Below, one piece after another: positions 1 to 5,690 of a stretch of 11,071 bases of DNA. Origin of the DNA: an uncultured Collinsella sp. (lineage in GTDB: Bacteria; Actinomycetota; Coriobacteriia; Coriobacteriales; Coriobacteriaceae); the NCBI GenBank assembly GCA_902478825.1, contig CABSMK010000050.1, positions 1 to 11,071 on the forward strand, read 5' to 3'. The notes beneath the pieces were generated by a model. It made no database searches. It saw nothing but the letters and a program-made list of their open reading frames with translations, and had not been told where the DNA came from. The translations under genes and the position numbers were made by a program. Each line of letters opens with the position of its first letter. The first letter of the stretch is position 1.

Positions 1-48
1 CGAGATCTGCGCATGTCTCGTGGGCTCGGAGATGTGTATAAGAGACAG
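1..48 (+). other. Illumina Nextera P7 adapter with i7 index (non-biological)
   Basis: Positions 15-29 read GTCTCGTGGGCTCGG and 30-48 read AGATGTGTATAAGAGACAG. Together these are the Nextera read-2 transposase adapter and mosaic end. Positions 1-6 (CGAGAT) match the end of the P7 oligo, so 7-14 (CTGCGCAT) are the 8-base i7 index. From memory this is the adapter-strand form of Nextera XT index N722. The genomic insert therefore starts at 49, and everything before it is untrimmed library adapter at a contig end. Translating through it yields the familiar artefact peptide SRGLGDVYKRQ. Confidence 0.97.
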
Positions 49-363
49 CTGTACGGTTGCGGCTTTAAATATGGAAGGTGCCTGACGTGCATGGCCATTG
101 GCGGCGCCTTCGGAGGCCTTGTTGCGGCCGTGGGCCACGTTACGGCCTATACCATCGGCATGACGAATGTCCTCATGGTCATTGGCTTTGCCACGGGCGG
201 CATTTCGAACCTTCTGTGGTGCTGCGTTGCCGGTGGCACGGCATTTGCGGTGTCTGCGGCGCTGAGCTACTGCTTTGGCGTGGTGCCGGCGAAGGGACAG
301 GCGACGGGGAGCGGAGCCGATTCGCCCGAAACGGTGGCGAGCGCTGCTGAAGTAAGCGCATAA
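49..363 (+). CDS. PTS transporter subunit EIIC, C-terminal fragment (5' end lost at contig edge)
   Basis: This is the last 104 residues of a sugar phosphotransferase system membrane permease. The 5' end is missing because the contig stops at the adapter. An apparent ATG at 13 lies in adapter and is not a start. The segment LYGCGFKYGR, then AIGGAFGGLVAAVGHVTAYTIG, then two hydrophobic stretches (roughly codons 42-58 and 60-80 of the fragment) matches the C-terminal part of EIIC domains of the glucose/beta-glucoside/sucrose superfamily. EIIC forms the sugar channel in the inner membrane and works with EIIB and EIIA. The last 25 or so residues are an Ala/Gly/Ser-rich hydrophilic tail with no sign of a fused EIIA domain. 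The sugar specificity cannot be read from this fragment. Family assignment is moderately sure and the superfamily subgroup is a guess. Confidence 0.72.
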   Translation: MYGCGFKYGRCLTCMAIGGAFGGLVAAVGHVTAYTIGMTNVLMVIGFATGGISNLLWCCVAGGTAFAVSAALSYCFGVVPAKGQATGSGADSPETVASAAEVSA

Positions 364-371
364 ACCTGTGC

Positions 372-394
372 GACAAAAGGACGATTCCTTTGTC
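372..394 (+). other. Short hairpin after the PTS gene
   Basis: GACAAAAGGA (372-381) pairs with TCCTTTGTC (386-394), leaving one bulged A and a 4-nt loop. It lies 8 nt after the EIIC stop codon and just upstream of a stronger terminator. It may protect the mRNA 3' end or add to termination. There is no T-run directly after it. Confidence 0.5.
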
Positions 395-401
395 ACATTC
401 C

Positions 402-434
402 AAGGCCGTGGCCCGTGTGGGCTGCGGCCTTTTT
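402..434 (+). terminator. Rho-independent terminator of the PTS gene
   Basis: The stem AAGGCCG (402-408) pairs with CGGCCTT (425-431). An inner GGCCC/GGGCT extension sits around a GTGT loop, and a T-run follows (430-434). It is about 40 nt downstream of the EIIC stop codon in the right orientation, and the next gene starts 74 nt later. The stem and T-run are directly visible; termination itself is inferred. Confidence 0.82.
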
Positions 435-507
435 GTATCTGGGGGACAAAGTGGCTACACTACAATCCGTTTGAGCAATAGATATATAGGTAGTACCGTG
501 GGGGCGG

Positions 508-1668
508 ATGCAGATGGTCGAGTGGATAGTTAAGCGCGCGCAGGGCGATCGTGCGCGTGTGGGCACGTTAGCGGGCATGGTGTGTATTGTCGCCAATGTT
601 GCGCTTTGTGCTGCGAAGGGCGCAATCGGTGTGGTTTCGGGATCGGTTTCGATCGTGGCGGATGCCATGAACAACCTGTCCGATGCCAGTTCGAATATCG
701 TGAGCGTGCTGGGCTTTAAGCTGGCGAGCAAGCCAGCCGACCCCGAGCATCCTTACGGCCACGGTCGCTACGAGTATCTCTCGGGATTGGTCGTGGCGGC
801 GCTCGTGCTGCTGATTGGCGTTGAGCTGGTGAAGTCCTCGGTTGAGCGCGTCATTCACCCCGAACCTGTCGAGTTCTCGCTTGCCCTGGTGGCAGTTCTC
901 GTGCTTTCGATGGTTGTAAAGCTCTGGATGGCGGCCCTCAACCAAAAGCTCGGCGATCGCATTGAGTCCGAGACGCTGCATGCGACCGCGCAAGATTCCA
1001 AGAACGATGTCCTTGCCACGGGCGCCGTGCTGGCGTGCGCAATTGTTTCGCAGGTGACGGGCATCAACCTTGACGCGTGGGTCGGCCTTGCCGTTGGCGC
1101 CTATATTGGCTGGAGCGGCTTTGAGCTTATCCAAGATACGGTGAGCCCGCTTTTGGGCCAGACGCCCGATCCTAAGCTCGTCGAGCATATCCGCAGCAAG
1201 ATCATGAGCTATCCCGGCGTCTTGGGCGTCCATGACCTAATGGTTCACGACTACGGCCCAGGCAGGAAGTTCGCAAGCGCTCACGCCGAGATGGCAGCCG
1301 AAGCCAGCCCGATGGAAAGTCACGACACGCTCGATAACATTGAGCAGGCGTTTAGGAACGAAGACGGCATGATTGTCACGCTCCATTACGACCCCATCGT
1401 GACCGACGATCCAAAGGTGGCGAGCATGCGCCTGCGCATCAACGCAATGGCTCAACAGATCGATAGCCGCCTTTCGATTCACGACCTTCGCTGCGTGCCG
1501 GGTCCTACGCACACCAACGTGATCTTTGACTGCGTGCGTCCCGCGGATCTGCAGATGAGTGCCGAAGACTTAAAGCACGCGTTGGCGAAACGGGTCGAGT
1601 CGGAATACCCCAAGTCGATTGCCAAGATTACGATCGATGAAGACTACGTAGGCCATACCCACGAGTAG
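508..1668 (+). CDS. CDF-family cation exporter, probably manganese-type (MntE/MneP-like)
   Basis: This 386-residue protein has the cation diffusion facilitator layout: transmembrane segments in residues 20-210, then a cytoplasmic metal-sensing domain (about 215-300) and a further C-terminal domain to 386. Such proteins export divalent metal by proton antiport. Family marks are ADAMNNLSD (51-59), HPYGHGRYEYL (81-91) and AQDSKNDVLAT (161-171). The transport site reads N55/D59 in TM2 and D163/D167 in TM5. Zinc exporters such as YiiP have D-D/H-D instead. The N-D-D-D set is the one described for bacterial manganese exporters, so Mn(II) efflux is the best guess. An ATG at 514 is an alternative start: the G-rich stretch at 499-507 lies 6-7 nt from it but abuts the ATG at 508. 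A -10-like TACACTACAAT lies at 456-466 without a clear -35. The metal specificity is inference; the family is nearly certain. Confidence 0.9.
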   Translation: MQMVEWIVKRAQGDRARVGTLAGMVCIVANVALCAAKGAIGVVSGSVSIVADAMNNLSDASSNIVSVLGFKLASKPADPEHPYGHGRYEYLSGLVVAALVLLIGVELVKSSVERVIHPEPVEFSLALVAVLVLSMVVKLWMAALNQKLGDRIESETLHATAQDSKNDVLATGAVLACAIVSQVTGINLDAWVGLAVGAYIGWSGFELIQDTVSPLLGQTPDPKLVEHIRSKIMSYPGVLGVHDLMVHDYGPGRKFASAHAEMAAEASPMESHDTLDNIEQAFRNEDGMIVTLHYDPIVTDDPKVASMRLRINAMAQQIDSRLSIHDLRCVPGPTHTNVIFDCVRPADLQMSAEDLKHALAKRVESEYPKSIAKITIDEDYVGHTHE

Positions 1669-1707
1669 GGCCACGCCGATAAAACAACTGATGCAGAAGG
1701 GGAGAGC

Positions 1708-2334
1708 ATGAAGAAGCTGTATCTACTCCGCCACGGTCAGACGGAGTTCAACGTCAAAAAGCTGGTCCAGGGCCGCTGCGATTCACCGTTGACCGACTTG
1801 GGCCGTCAGCAAGCCGGGATGGCAGCCGCATGGCTCAAAGCCCACAACGTCGTTCCCGACAAAGTGGCCTCATCACCCTTAGGCCGAGCCATGGACACAG
1901 CTCAGCTCGTCGCATGCGAGCTCCTCGGCCCGGACGCAGCAGTCGAGCCCTGCGAAGGCATCATCGAACGCTGCTACGGCACCTTCGAAGAAGGTCCCCA
2001 CGATGCCCTTCCCACCGACGTTTGGGATCCGGGCGAGGACCTGGTCCCCTTCGGAGGAGAAGGAAGCCAGGCACTGCAAGAGCGCATGGTAGACACCCTC
2101 ACCAATCTCATGGGCGCCGAGGGCATCGAAACCCTCCTAGCAGTAAGCCACGGCAGCGCCAGCCGCCAATTCATCAAGGCTGCAGCCCCAGAGGGCTTCG
2201 AGCTCCCAGCAAAACTCCCCAACTGCGCCATCATGATCTTCAATTTCGATGAGGCAAAGCCACAAGCAGAAGGCGAGCCAATGCAATGCAAGTTCACCCT
2301 CCAGCAAATAGTGGACCCCCAACAAAGTAATTAG
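1708..2334 (+). CDS. Histidine phosphatase family protein (phosphoglycerate mutase-like)
   Basis: This 208-residue protein belongs to the branch-1 histidine phosphatase superfamily. The N-terminal LLRHGQTEFN holds the catalytic phospho-acceptor H9 with R8. R60 (SSPLGRAMDTA) is the second phosphate-binding arginine. E87 in IIERCYGTFEE is the likely proton donor. H148 in AVSHGSA is the second conserved histidine, completing the RHG/R/E/H set. The usual family length is about 200 residues, so it is complete. The substrate is unknown: cofactor-dependent phosphoglycerate mutase is less likely than a small-molecule phosphatase, given the short length and missing mutase-specific insert. An AAGGGGAG ribosome site (1697-1704) supports the ATG at 1708. 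It is 39 nt after the CDF gene on the same strand and is probably cotranscribed. It uses noticeably more A-ending codons (GCA, CCA, CTA) than the ribosomal genes downstream. Confidence 0.9.
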   Translation: MKKLYLLRHGQTEFNVKKLVQGRCDSPLTDLGRQQAGMAAAWLKAHNVVPDKVASSPLGRAMDTAQLVACELLGPDAAVEPCEGIIERCYGTFEEGPHDALPTDVWDPGEDLVPFGGEGSQALQERMVDTLTNLMGAEGIETLLAVSHGSASRQFIKAAAPEGFELPAKLPNCAIMIFNFDEAKPQAEGEPMQCKFTLQQIVDPQQSN

Positions 2335-2368
2335 CTGAGCGAGCAGAGTTAAGCAGACATCAACGTGT

Positions 2369-2532
2369 CGTCTCCCGAGCTTGGCGGAGGGGCGGGGCCG
2401 AGAGTAGTTAAGGTTGTCGCGAGTTCCGCACGAACAGGAGAGCACTTAATGTGCTCTCCGTCGTGAGCAGGACTGTAGAACAGCAACCTTAACTACTCTC
2501 GGCCCCGCCCCTCCGCCAAAGCTCGGGAGACG
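2369..2532. repeat. Long near-perfect inverted repeat with nested hairpin
   Basis: The left arm (2369-2416, 48 nt) and right arm (2484-2532, 49 nt) are reverse complements except for one extra base in the right arm (GAGCTTGG against CCAAAGCTC). The arms carry a GC-rich core, GGAGGGGCGGGGCCGAGAG. The 67-nt interior holds a second hairpin. CACGA (2429-2433) pairs with TCGTG (2461-2465) and GGAGAGCAC (2437-2445) pairs with GTGCTCTCC (2451-2459), around a TTAAT loop. No T-run follows either arm, so it is not a standard terminator, though it would block or slow polymerase. It lies between the phosphatase stop and the ribosomal promoter region. It could be a miniature mobile element, a bidirectional insulator or a structured RNA. 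I see no coding capacity. Confidence 0.93.
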
Positions 2533-2582
2533 TGCCACGCACTTTACCTGCGTAAACAATGTGAGTGAAATATGAATCTCGA

Positions 2583-2607
2583 TGGATACGCCCGCAGCCG
2601 TGTATAC
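2583..2607 (+). promoter_or_regulatory. Conserved 25-bp element upstream of rplC (copy A)
   Basis: This 25-bp stretch, starting TGGATACGCCCG and ending CCGTGTATAC, matches 22 of 25 positions with 4448-4472 upstream of rplB. It contains the imperfect inverted repeat ATACG (2586-2590) / CGTGT (2599-2603) around an 8-nt loop. It ends in TATACT (2603-2608), a good -10 hexamer. TGGATA at its start resembles a -35 but sits only 14 nt from TATACT, too short for ordinary sigma-70 spacing. Reading: promoter core, operator or first leader hairpin of the ribosomal operon. The repetition is seen directly; the role is inferred. Confidence 0.6.
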
Positions 2608-2791
2608 TAAACAGCTGTGTGAAACCAGGGGAGTATTCTGGCTGGACAAAATGCCTGCTTAATAGGGTTGTCAGGTAGTCCGGACGCAATACAAGACTGG
2701 GGAGCACGTCGTGTAAGTAGTGGTCCTCTAGGGGCGTACGCTCGGTGGTGTACGCATTGTCCCAAGACCACGCGAGAGTTGGGATCATATC
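2608..2791 (+). promoter_or_regulatory. Structured 5' leader of rplC
   Basis: This non-coding stretch lies between the TATACT at 2603-2608 and the rplC start. The clearest structure is an elongated stem. GTGGTC (2720-2725) pairs with GACCAC (2766-2771), GGG (2731-2733) with CCC (2761-2763), and GCGTAC (2734-2739) with GTACGC (2750-2755), capped by a CTCGGTGGT-type loop region. A weaker hairpin, CCAG/CTGG, lies near 2626-2641, and the GTCCGGAC palindrome is at 2678-2685. In other bacteria the S10 operon leader is bound by L4 to repress its own operon, so autoregulation is a reasonable guess. No homology to a named leader family could be tested. Confidence 0.5.
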
Positions 2792-3412
2792 TTGATCAGC
2801 ATGATTCTCGGCCGCAAGATTGGCATGACCCAGGTTTGGGACGAGGACGACAACGTCGTTCCCGTCACGGTCATCCAGGCTGGCCCCTGCGCTGTCTCGC
2901 AGGTTAAAACTCAGGCAACCGACGGCTATGACGCCGTCCAGATCGGTTTCGGCGACATCAAGGCCAAGAACGTGAACAAGCCCATGGCTGGTCACTTCGC
3001 CAAGGCTGGCGTCGAGCCTGTCCGCTTCCTTCGTGAGGTCCGCGTCGAGAACGGCGAGGAGCACAAGGTCGGCGAGGTCGTCACCGTCGCTGATTTCGCT
3101 GATGTCGAGAAGGTCGACGTCATCGGTACCTCCAAGGGTAAGGGCTTCCAGGGTCGCATCAAGCGCTGGGGTCAGCGCCGCGGTCCTATGACGCATGGTT
3201 CTCACTTCCAGCGTCACCCCGGTTCTATCGGTCAGTGCGCCTATCCTGCGCGCGTCCTCAAGGGCGTCAAGATGGCCGGTCACATGGGTAACGAGCGCGT
3301 TACCGTCAAGAACCTTTCCGTTGTCCGCATCGATGCCGAGCAGAACCTCATCTTGGTCAAGGGCGCTGTCCCGGGTGCCAAGAATGGTCTCGTCGCCATC
3401 CGTATGGCCTAA
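2792..3412 (+). CDS. rplC: 50S ribosomal protein L3
   Basis: L3 binds 23S rRNA early in 50S assembly and reaches the peptidyl transferase centre. The protein starts (MIS)MILGRKIGMTQVWDEDDN and contains the conserved region KGKGFQGRIKRWGQRRGPMTHGS (around residues 115-137), with GRVKG/MAGHMG-type motifs toward the C-terminus. At 206 residues it is full length for bacterial L3. The start is unusual: TTG at 2792 has GGGA 7 nt upstream (2781-2784) at correct spacing, while the in-frame ATG at 2801 has no well-spaced ribosome site, so I prefer TTG. A weak SD plus TTG start fits a translationally controlled first gene. In most bacteria rpsJ precedes rplC; here it does not. rplD follows after 46 nt. 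Confidence 0.97.
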   Translation: MISMILGRKIGMTQVWDEDDNVVPVTVIQAGPCAVSQVKTQATDGYDAVQIGFGDIKAKNVNKPMAGHFAKAGVEPVRFLREVRVENGEEHKVGEVVTVADFADVEKVDVIGTSKGKGFQGRIKRWGQRRGPMTHGSHFQRHPGSIGQCAYPARVLKGVKMAGHMGNERVTVKNLSVVRIDAEQNLILVKGAVPGAKNGLVAIRMA

Positions 3413-3458
3413 GGGCCCAGCCCATTTAGCCCAGCGTCATACCAAGGAGAACACTTAA

Positions 3459-4085
3459 ATGGCAAAGTTTGAAGTAAAGAACAGCGAGGGCAAGAAGGTC
3501 GCCGAGGCCGAGCTCGCCGCTGAGGTGTACGGCATCGAGCCGAACATCCACGTTATGCACCACATCGTCAAGTGCCAGATGGCCTCTTGGCGTCAGGGCA
3601 CCCAGTCCGCTAAGGGCCGCTCTGAGGTTTCCGGTGGCGGCAAGAAGCCTTGGCGTCAGAAGGGCACCGGCCGTGCCCGCCAGGGTTCCATCCGTGCTGC
3701 CCAGTGGCGTCACGGTGGCGTCGTCTTCGCCCCCAAGCCCCGTTCTTACGCTAAGCGTATGAACAACAAGGAGGTCAAGCTGGCTATGCGCTCCGCGCTG
3801 TCCGCCAAGCTGGCCGATGGCGAGCTCGTGCTCGTCGACGACTACGGCTTCGAGAAGCCTTCCACCAAGGCTGCCGTCGCCATGCTCAAGGCTCTCGGCC
3901 TTGAGGGCAAGCGTCTGACCATCATCGTTCGCGATGAGGACGTCAACGCCTACCTGTCGTTCCGCAACATTCCCAAGACGTTCATCATCACCGCTGACGA
4001 GGCCAACACCTACGATCTCGTCAACAACAACGCCGTGCTGATGCCCGCCGACATCGCCGCTCACTTCGGGGAGGTGCTTGCATAA
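3459..4085 (+). CDS. rplD: 50S ribosomal protein L4
   Basis: L4 is a 23S rRNA-binding protein whose extended loop lines the nascent peptide exit tunnel. In many bacteria it is also the autogenous regulator of this operon. The 208-residue protein has that loop at about residues 55-80, with GGGKKPWRQKGTGRARQGS and the following R/A-rich segment, all well conserved. The ATG at 3459 is preceded by an AAGGAGAA ribosome site (3444-3451). The stop codon directly abuts the rplW start, so the two are translationally coupled. Because L4 is the known regulator elsewhere, the leaders at 2608-2791 and 4473-4552 are natural candidate targets, but nothing here proves it. Confidence 0.98.
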   Translation: MAKFEVKNSEGKKVAEAELAAEVYGIEPNIHVMHHIVKCQMASWRQGTQSAKGRSEVSGGGKKPWRQKGTGRARQGSIRAAQWRHGGVVFAPKPRSYAKRMNNKEVKLAMRSALSAKLADGELVLVDDYGFEKPSTKAAVAMLKALGLEGKRLTIIVRDEDVNAYLSFRNIPKTFIITADEANTYDLVNNNAVLMPADIAAHFGEVLA

Positions 4086-4373
4086 ATGACCGCCCACGAG
4101 ATCATCATCCGTCCGATCGTGTCCGAGCGTTCCTTCTCCGGCATGGAGCTGAACAAGTACACGTTCGAGGTCGCCAAGGATGCTAACAAGTATCAGATCA
4201 AGGACGCTGTCGAGGAGATCTTCGGCGTCAAGGTCGTTCGCGTGAACACCCTGACGGTCAAGCCCAAGACCAAGCGCGTGCGCTATGTCGCCGGCAAGAC
4301 CCGTTCTTGGAAGAAGGCCATCGTCACGCTGGCCGAGGGCGACACCATCGAGGTCTTTGGCAACCAGGCCTAA
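4086..4373 (+). CDS. rplW: 50S ribosomal protein L23
   Basis: L23 sits at the tunnel exit of the 50S subunit and docks trigger factor and SRP. The 95-residue protein begins MTAHEIIIRPIVSERSF and has the typical YTFEVAKDANKYQIKDAVEEIF and VRVNTLTVKPKTKR segments (residues about 27-60). Length is normal. The ATG follows the rplD TAA with no gap, and the GGGGAGG (4069-4075) ribosome site lies inside the end of rplD. It is the last gene before a hairpin that looks like a terminator, so the rplC-rplD-rplW unit may end or attenuate here, unlike the usual continuous run into rplB. Confidence 0.98.
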   Translation: MTAHEIIIRPIVSERSFSGMELNKYTFEVAKDANKYQIKDAVEEIFGVKVVRVNTLTVKPKTKRVRYVAGKTRSWKKAIVTLAEGDTIEVFGNQA

Positions 4374-4390
4374 GACTCGCTGCTGTTGAG

Positions 4391-4434
4391 TGAGCTCATG
4401 CCTCCCAACTAGGGGAGGCGAGAGCTCAAGGTTT
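4391..4434 (+). terminator. Terminator-like hairpin between rplW and rplB
   Basis: TGAGCTC (4391-4397) pairs with GAGCTCA (4422-4428) and GCCTCCC (4400-4406) pairs with GGGAGGC (4413-4419), with two unpaired bases between the stems on each side. AGGTTTT (4429-4435) follows, so the U-tract is short. It lies 18 nt after the rplW stop. With four T residues it may terminate only partly and act as an attenuator between the two ribosomal units. Confidence 0.68.
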
Positions 4435-4447
4435 TGGGCGTATAAAA

Positions 4448-4472
4448 TGGACACGCCCGGAACCGTGTATAC
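4448..4472 (+). promoter_or_regulatory. Conserved 25-bp element upstream of rplB (copy B)
   Basis: This is the second copy of the element at 2583-2607, with 22 of 25 positions identical. It has a perfect inverted repeat ACACG (4451-4455) / CGTGT (4464-4468) around CCCGGAAC. TATACG (4468-4473) is the -10-like end, and TGGACA (4448-4453) resembles a -35 at the same 14-nt spacing. It follows a terminator-like hairpin, as a new promoter for rplB would. The change from C to T in copy A turns a G-C pair into G-T, so the stem would survive in RNA. One change is not covariation. Confidence 0.6.
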
Positions 4473-4552
4473 GTCCGGTGTCATCGCACCCGAGGCAGAA
4501 CCTCGAATCCCTGTCTGTGATGGCTAACGGATTCCTATTGAAAGGGATTGTA
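4473..4552 (+). promoter_or_regulatory. rplB leader with competing ribosome-site hairpins
   Basis: Two small hairpins come first: GGTG/CACC (4477-4490) and CGAGG/CCTCG (4491-4505). The segment 4505-4512 (GAATCCCT) can then pair in two ways: GAATCC with GGATTC (4529-4534), or AATCCCT with AGGGATT (4543-4549). The second option covers the ribosome binding site AAAGGGATT, 3 nt from the rplB ATG. A third local option is ATTCC (4531-4535) with GGGAT (4544-4548). This looks like a translational switch. The pairing is read from sequence and the regulation is inferred; the ligand, perhaps L4 or L2, is unknown. Confidence 0.5.
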
Positions 4553-5383
4553 ATGGCTGTAAAGCACCTTAAGCCGACCTCCGCTGGTAGGCGTTGGCAG
4601 ACGATCTCCGATTTCTCCGAGATCACCTGCACCAAGCCCGAGAAGTCTCTTCTCGAGCCCCTGCCCAAGAAGGCCGGTCGTAACAACAACGGCCGCATCA
4701 CCACCCGCCACCAGGGCGGCGGCGTGAAGCGTCGTTACCGCGTGATCGACTTCAAGCGCAACAAGGACGGCGTGCCCGCCAAGGTTGCCACGATCGAGTA
4801 CGATCCGAACCGTTCCGCTCGCATCGCTCTGCTGCACTACGCTGACGGTGAGAAGCGCTACATCCTGGCCCCCAAGGGCCTCGAGGTCGGTCAGACCATC
4901 ATGTCCGGTTCTGACGCCGACATCAAGCCGGGCAACGCTCTGCCCCTCGCCGACATCCCCGTCGGTACGCTCATCCACGCCGTCGAGTTCCAGCCGGGCA
5001 AGGGCGCTGCTATCGCCCGTTCCGCCGGTAACTCCTGCCAGCTGATGGGTAAGGAGGGCAAGTACGCTATCGTCCGTATGCCTTCCTCTGAGATGCGCCG
5101 CATCCTCGTTACCTGCCGCGCCACCGTCGGTGAGGTCGGCAACGCCGATCACTCCAACATCGTCATCGGCAAGGCCGGCCGTAAGCGTCACATGAACGTG
5201 CGCCCGACCGTCCGCGGTACCGTCATGAACCCTGTCGACCACCCGCACGGCGGTGGCGAGGGCAAGAACCACACCTCTGGTCGTCCCTCTGTTACCCCTT
5301 GGGGTAAGCCGACGAAGGGCCTTCGTACGCGCAAGAAGAAGAAGGTCTCGAACCAGCACATCATTCGTCGCCGTAAGAAGTAA
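4553..5383 (+). CDS. rplB: 50S ribosomal protein L2
   Basis: L2 is a primary 23S rRNA-binding protein needed for subunit joining and peptidyl transferase activity. I place the start at the ATG at 4553, which gives MAVKHLKPTSAGRRWQTI and 276 residues, the normal length. The open frame runs further upstream, but those 25 extra codons fall in the structured leader and match no L2. The catalytically implicated segment NPVDHPHGGGEG is at residues 226-237, followed by the usual basic tail ending RRRKK. An AAAGGG site (4541-4546) is 6 nt from the ATG. It begins the second block of the cluster, 179 nt after rplW, behind a terminator-like hairpin and its own conserved upstream element. Confidence 0.98.
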   Translation: MAVKHLKPTSAGRRWQTISDFSEITCTKPEKSLLEPLPKKAGRNNNGRITTRHQGGGVKRRYRVIDFKRNKDGVPAKVATIEYDPNRSARIALLHYADGEKRYILAPKGLEVGQTIMSGSDADIKPGNALPLADIPVGTLIHAVEFQPGKGAAIARSAGNSCQLMGKEGKYAIVRMPSSEMRRILVTCRATVGEVGNADHSNIVIGKAGRKRHMNVRPTVRGTVMNPVDHPHGGGEGKNHTSGRPSVTPWGKPTKGLRTRKKKKVSNQHIIRRRKK

Positions 5384-5415
5384 TTTCGGATACCGAGTTT
5401 TAGGAGAAAGCACTT

Positions 5416-5676
5416 ATGAGCAGAAGTCTCAAAAAGGGCCCGTTCGTGGAGACTCGCCTTCTCTCGCGTATCACCGCGATGAACGAGGCTGGCAAGAAGG
5501 ACGTCGTGAAGACCTGGTCCCGCGCGTCCACCATCTTCCCCGAGATGGTTGGTCACACCATCGCCGTCCACGACGGCCGCAAGCATGTGCCCGTGTATGT
5601 TACCGAGTCCATGGTTGGTCACAAGCTCGGCGAGTTCGCGCCGACTCGTACGTTCCGTGGCCACAAGGCCAAATAG
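5416..5676 (+). CDS. rpsS: 30S ribosomal protein S19
   Basis: S19 is in the head of the 30S subunit and contacts S13 and the 16S rRNA near the A-site side. The 86-residue protein begins MSRSLKKGPFVE and contains the family signature around FPEMVGHTIAVHDGRKHVPVYV (residues about 42-63), then the GEFAPTRTFRGHKAK ending. Length and order match the canonical operon. AGGAGAAA (5402-5409) precedes the ATG by 6 nt. It follows rplB after 32 nt and precedes rplV by 14 nt. Confidence 0.98.
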   Translation: MSRSLKKGPFVETRLLSRITAMNEAGKKDVVKTWSRASTIFPEMVGHTIAVHDGRKHVPVYVTESMVGHKLGEFAPTRTFRGHKAK

Positions 5677-5690
5677 GGGGTTAACCGTAA

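Noticed and set aside
13..48. ATG start giving a 116-residue protein beginning MSRGLGDVYKRQ
   Set aside because: These codons are adapter sequence; the real gene fragment begins at 49 with its 5' end missing.
2650..2661. Tiny ATG CCT GCT TAA frame in the rplC leader as a possible leader peptide
   Set aside because: Three codons with no convincing ribosome site and no coupling to the later stem.
2668..2907. 79-codon frame overlapping the rplC start
   Set aside because: It runs through the leader stem and out of frame into rplC, with no ribosome site and no recognisable protein.
3426..4484. 352-codon open frame on the minus strand opposite rplD-rplW
   Set aside because: It is an antisense shadow caused by codon bias in highly expressed GC-rich genes; the plus strand encodes clear L4 and L23. 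The same applies to long minus-strand frames opposite rplB, rpsS-rpsC and the oxidoreductase.
4478..4552. Extended N-terminus for rplB from a non-ATG start at 4478
   Set aside because: The extra 25 codons fall in a structured leader, match no L2 protein, and the ATG at 4553 has a ribosome site and gives the exact L2 N-terminus.
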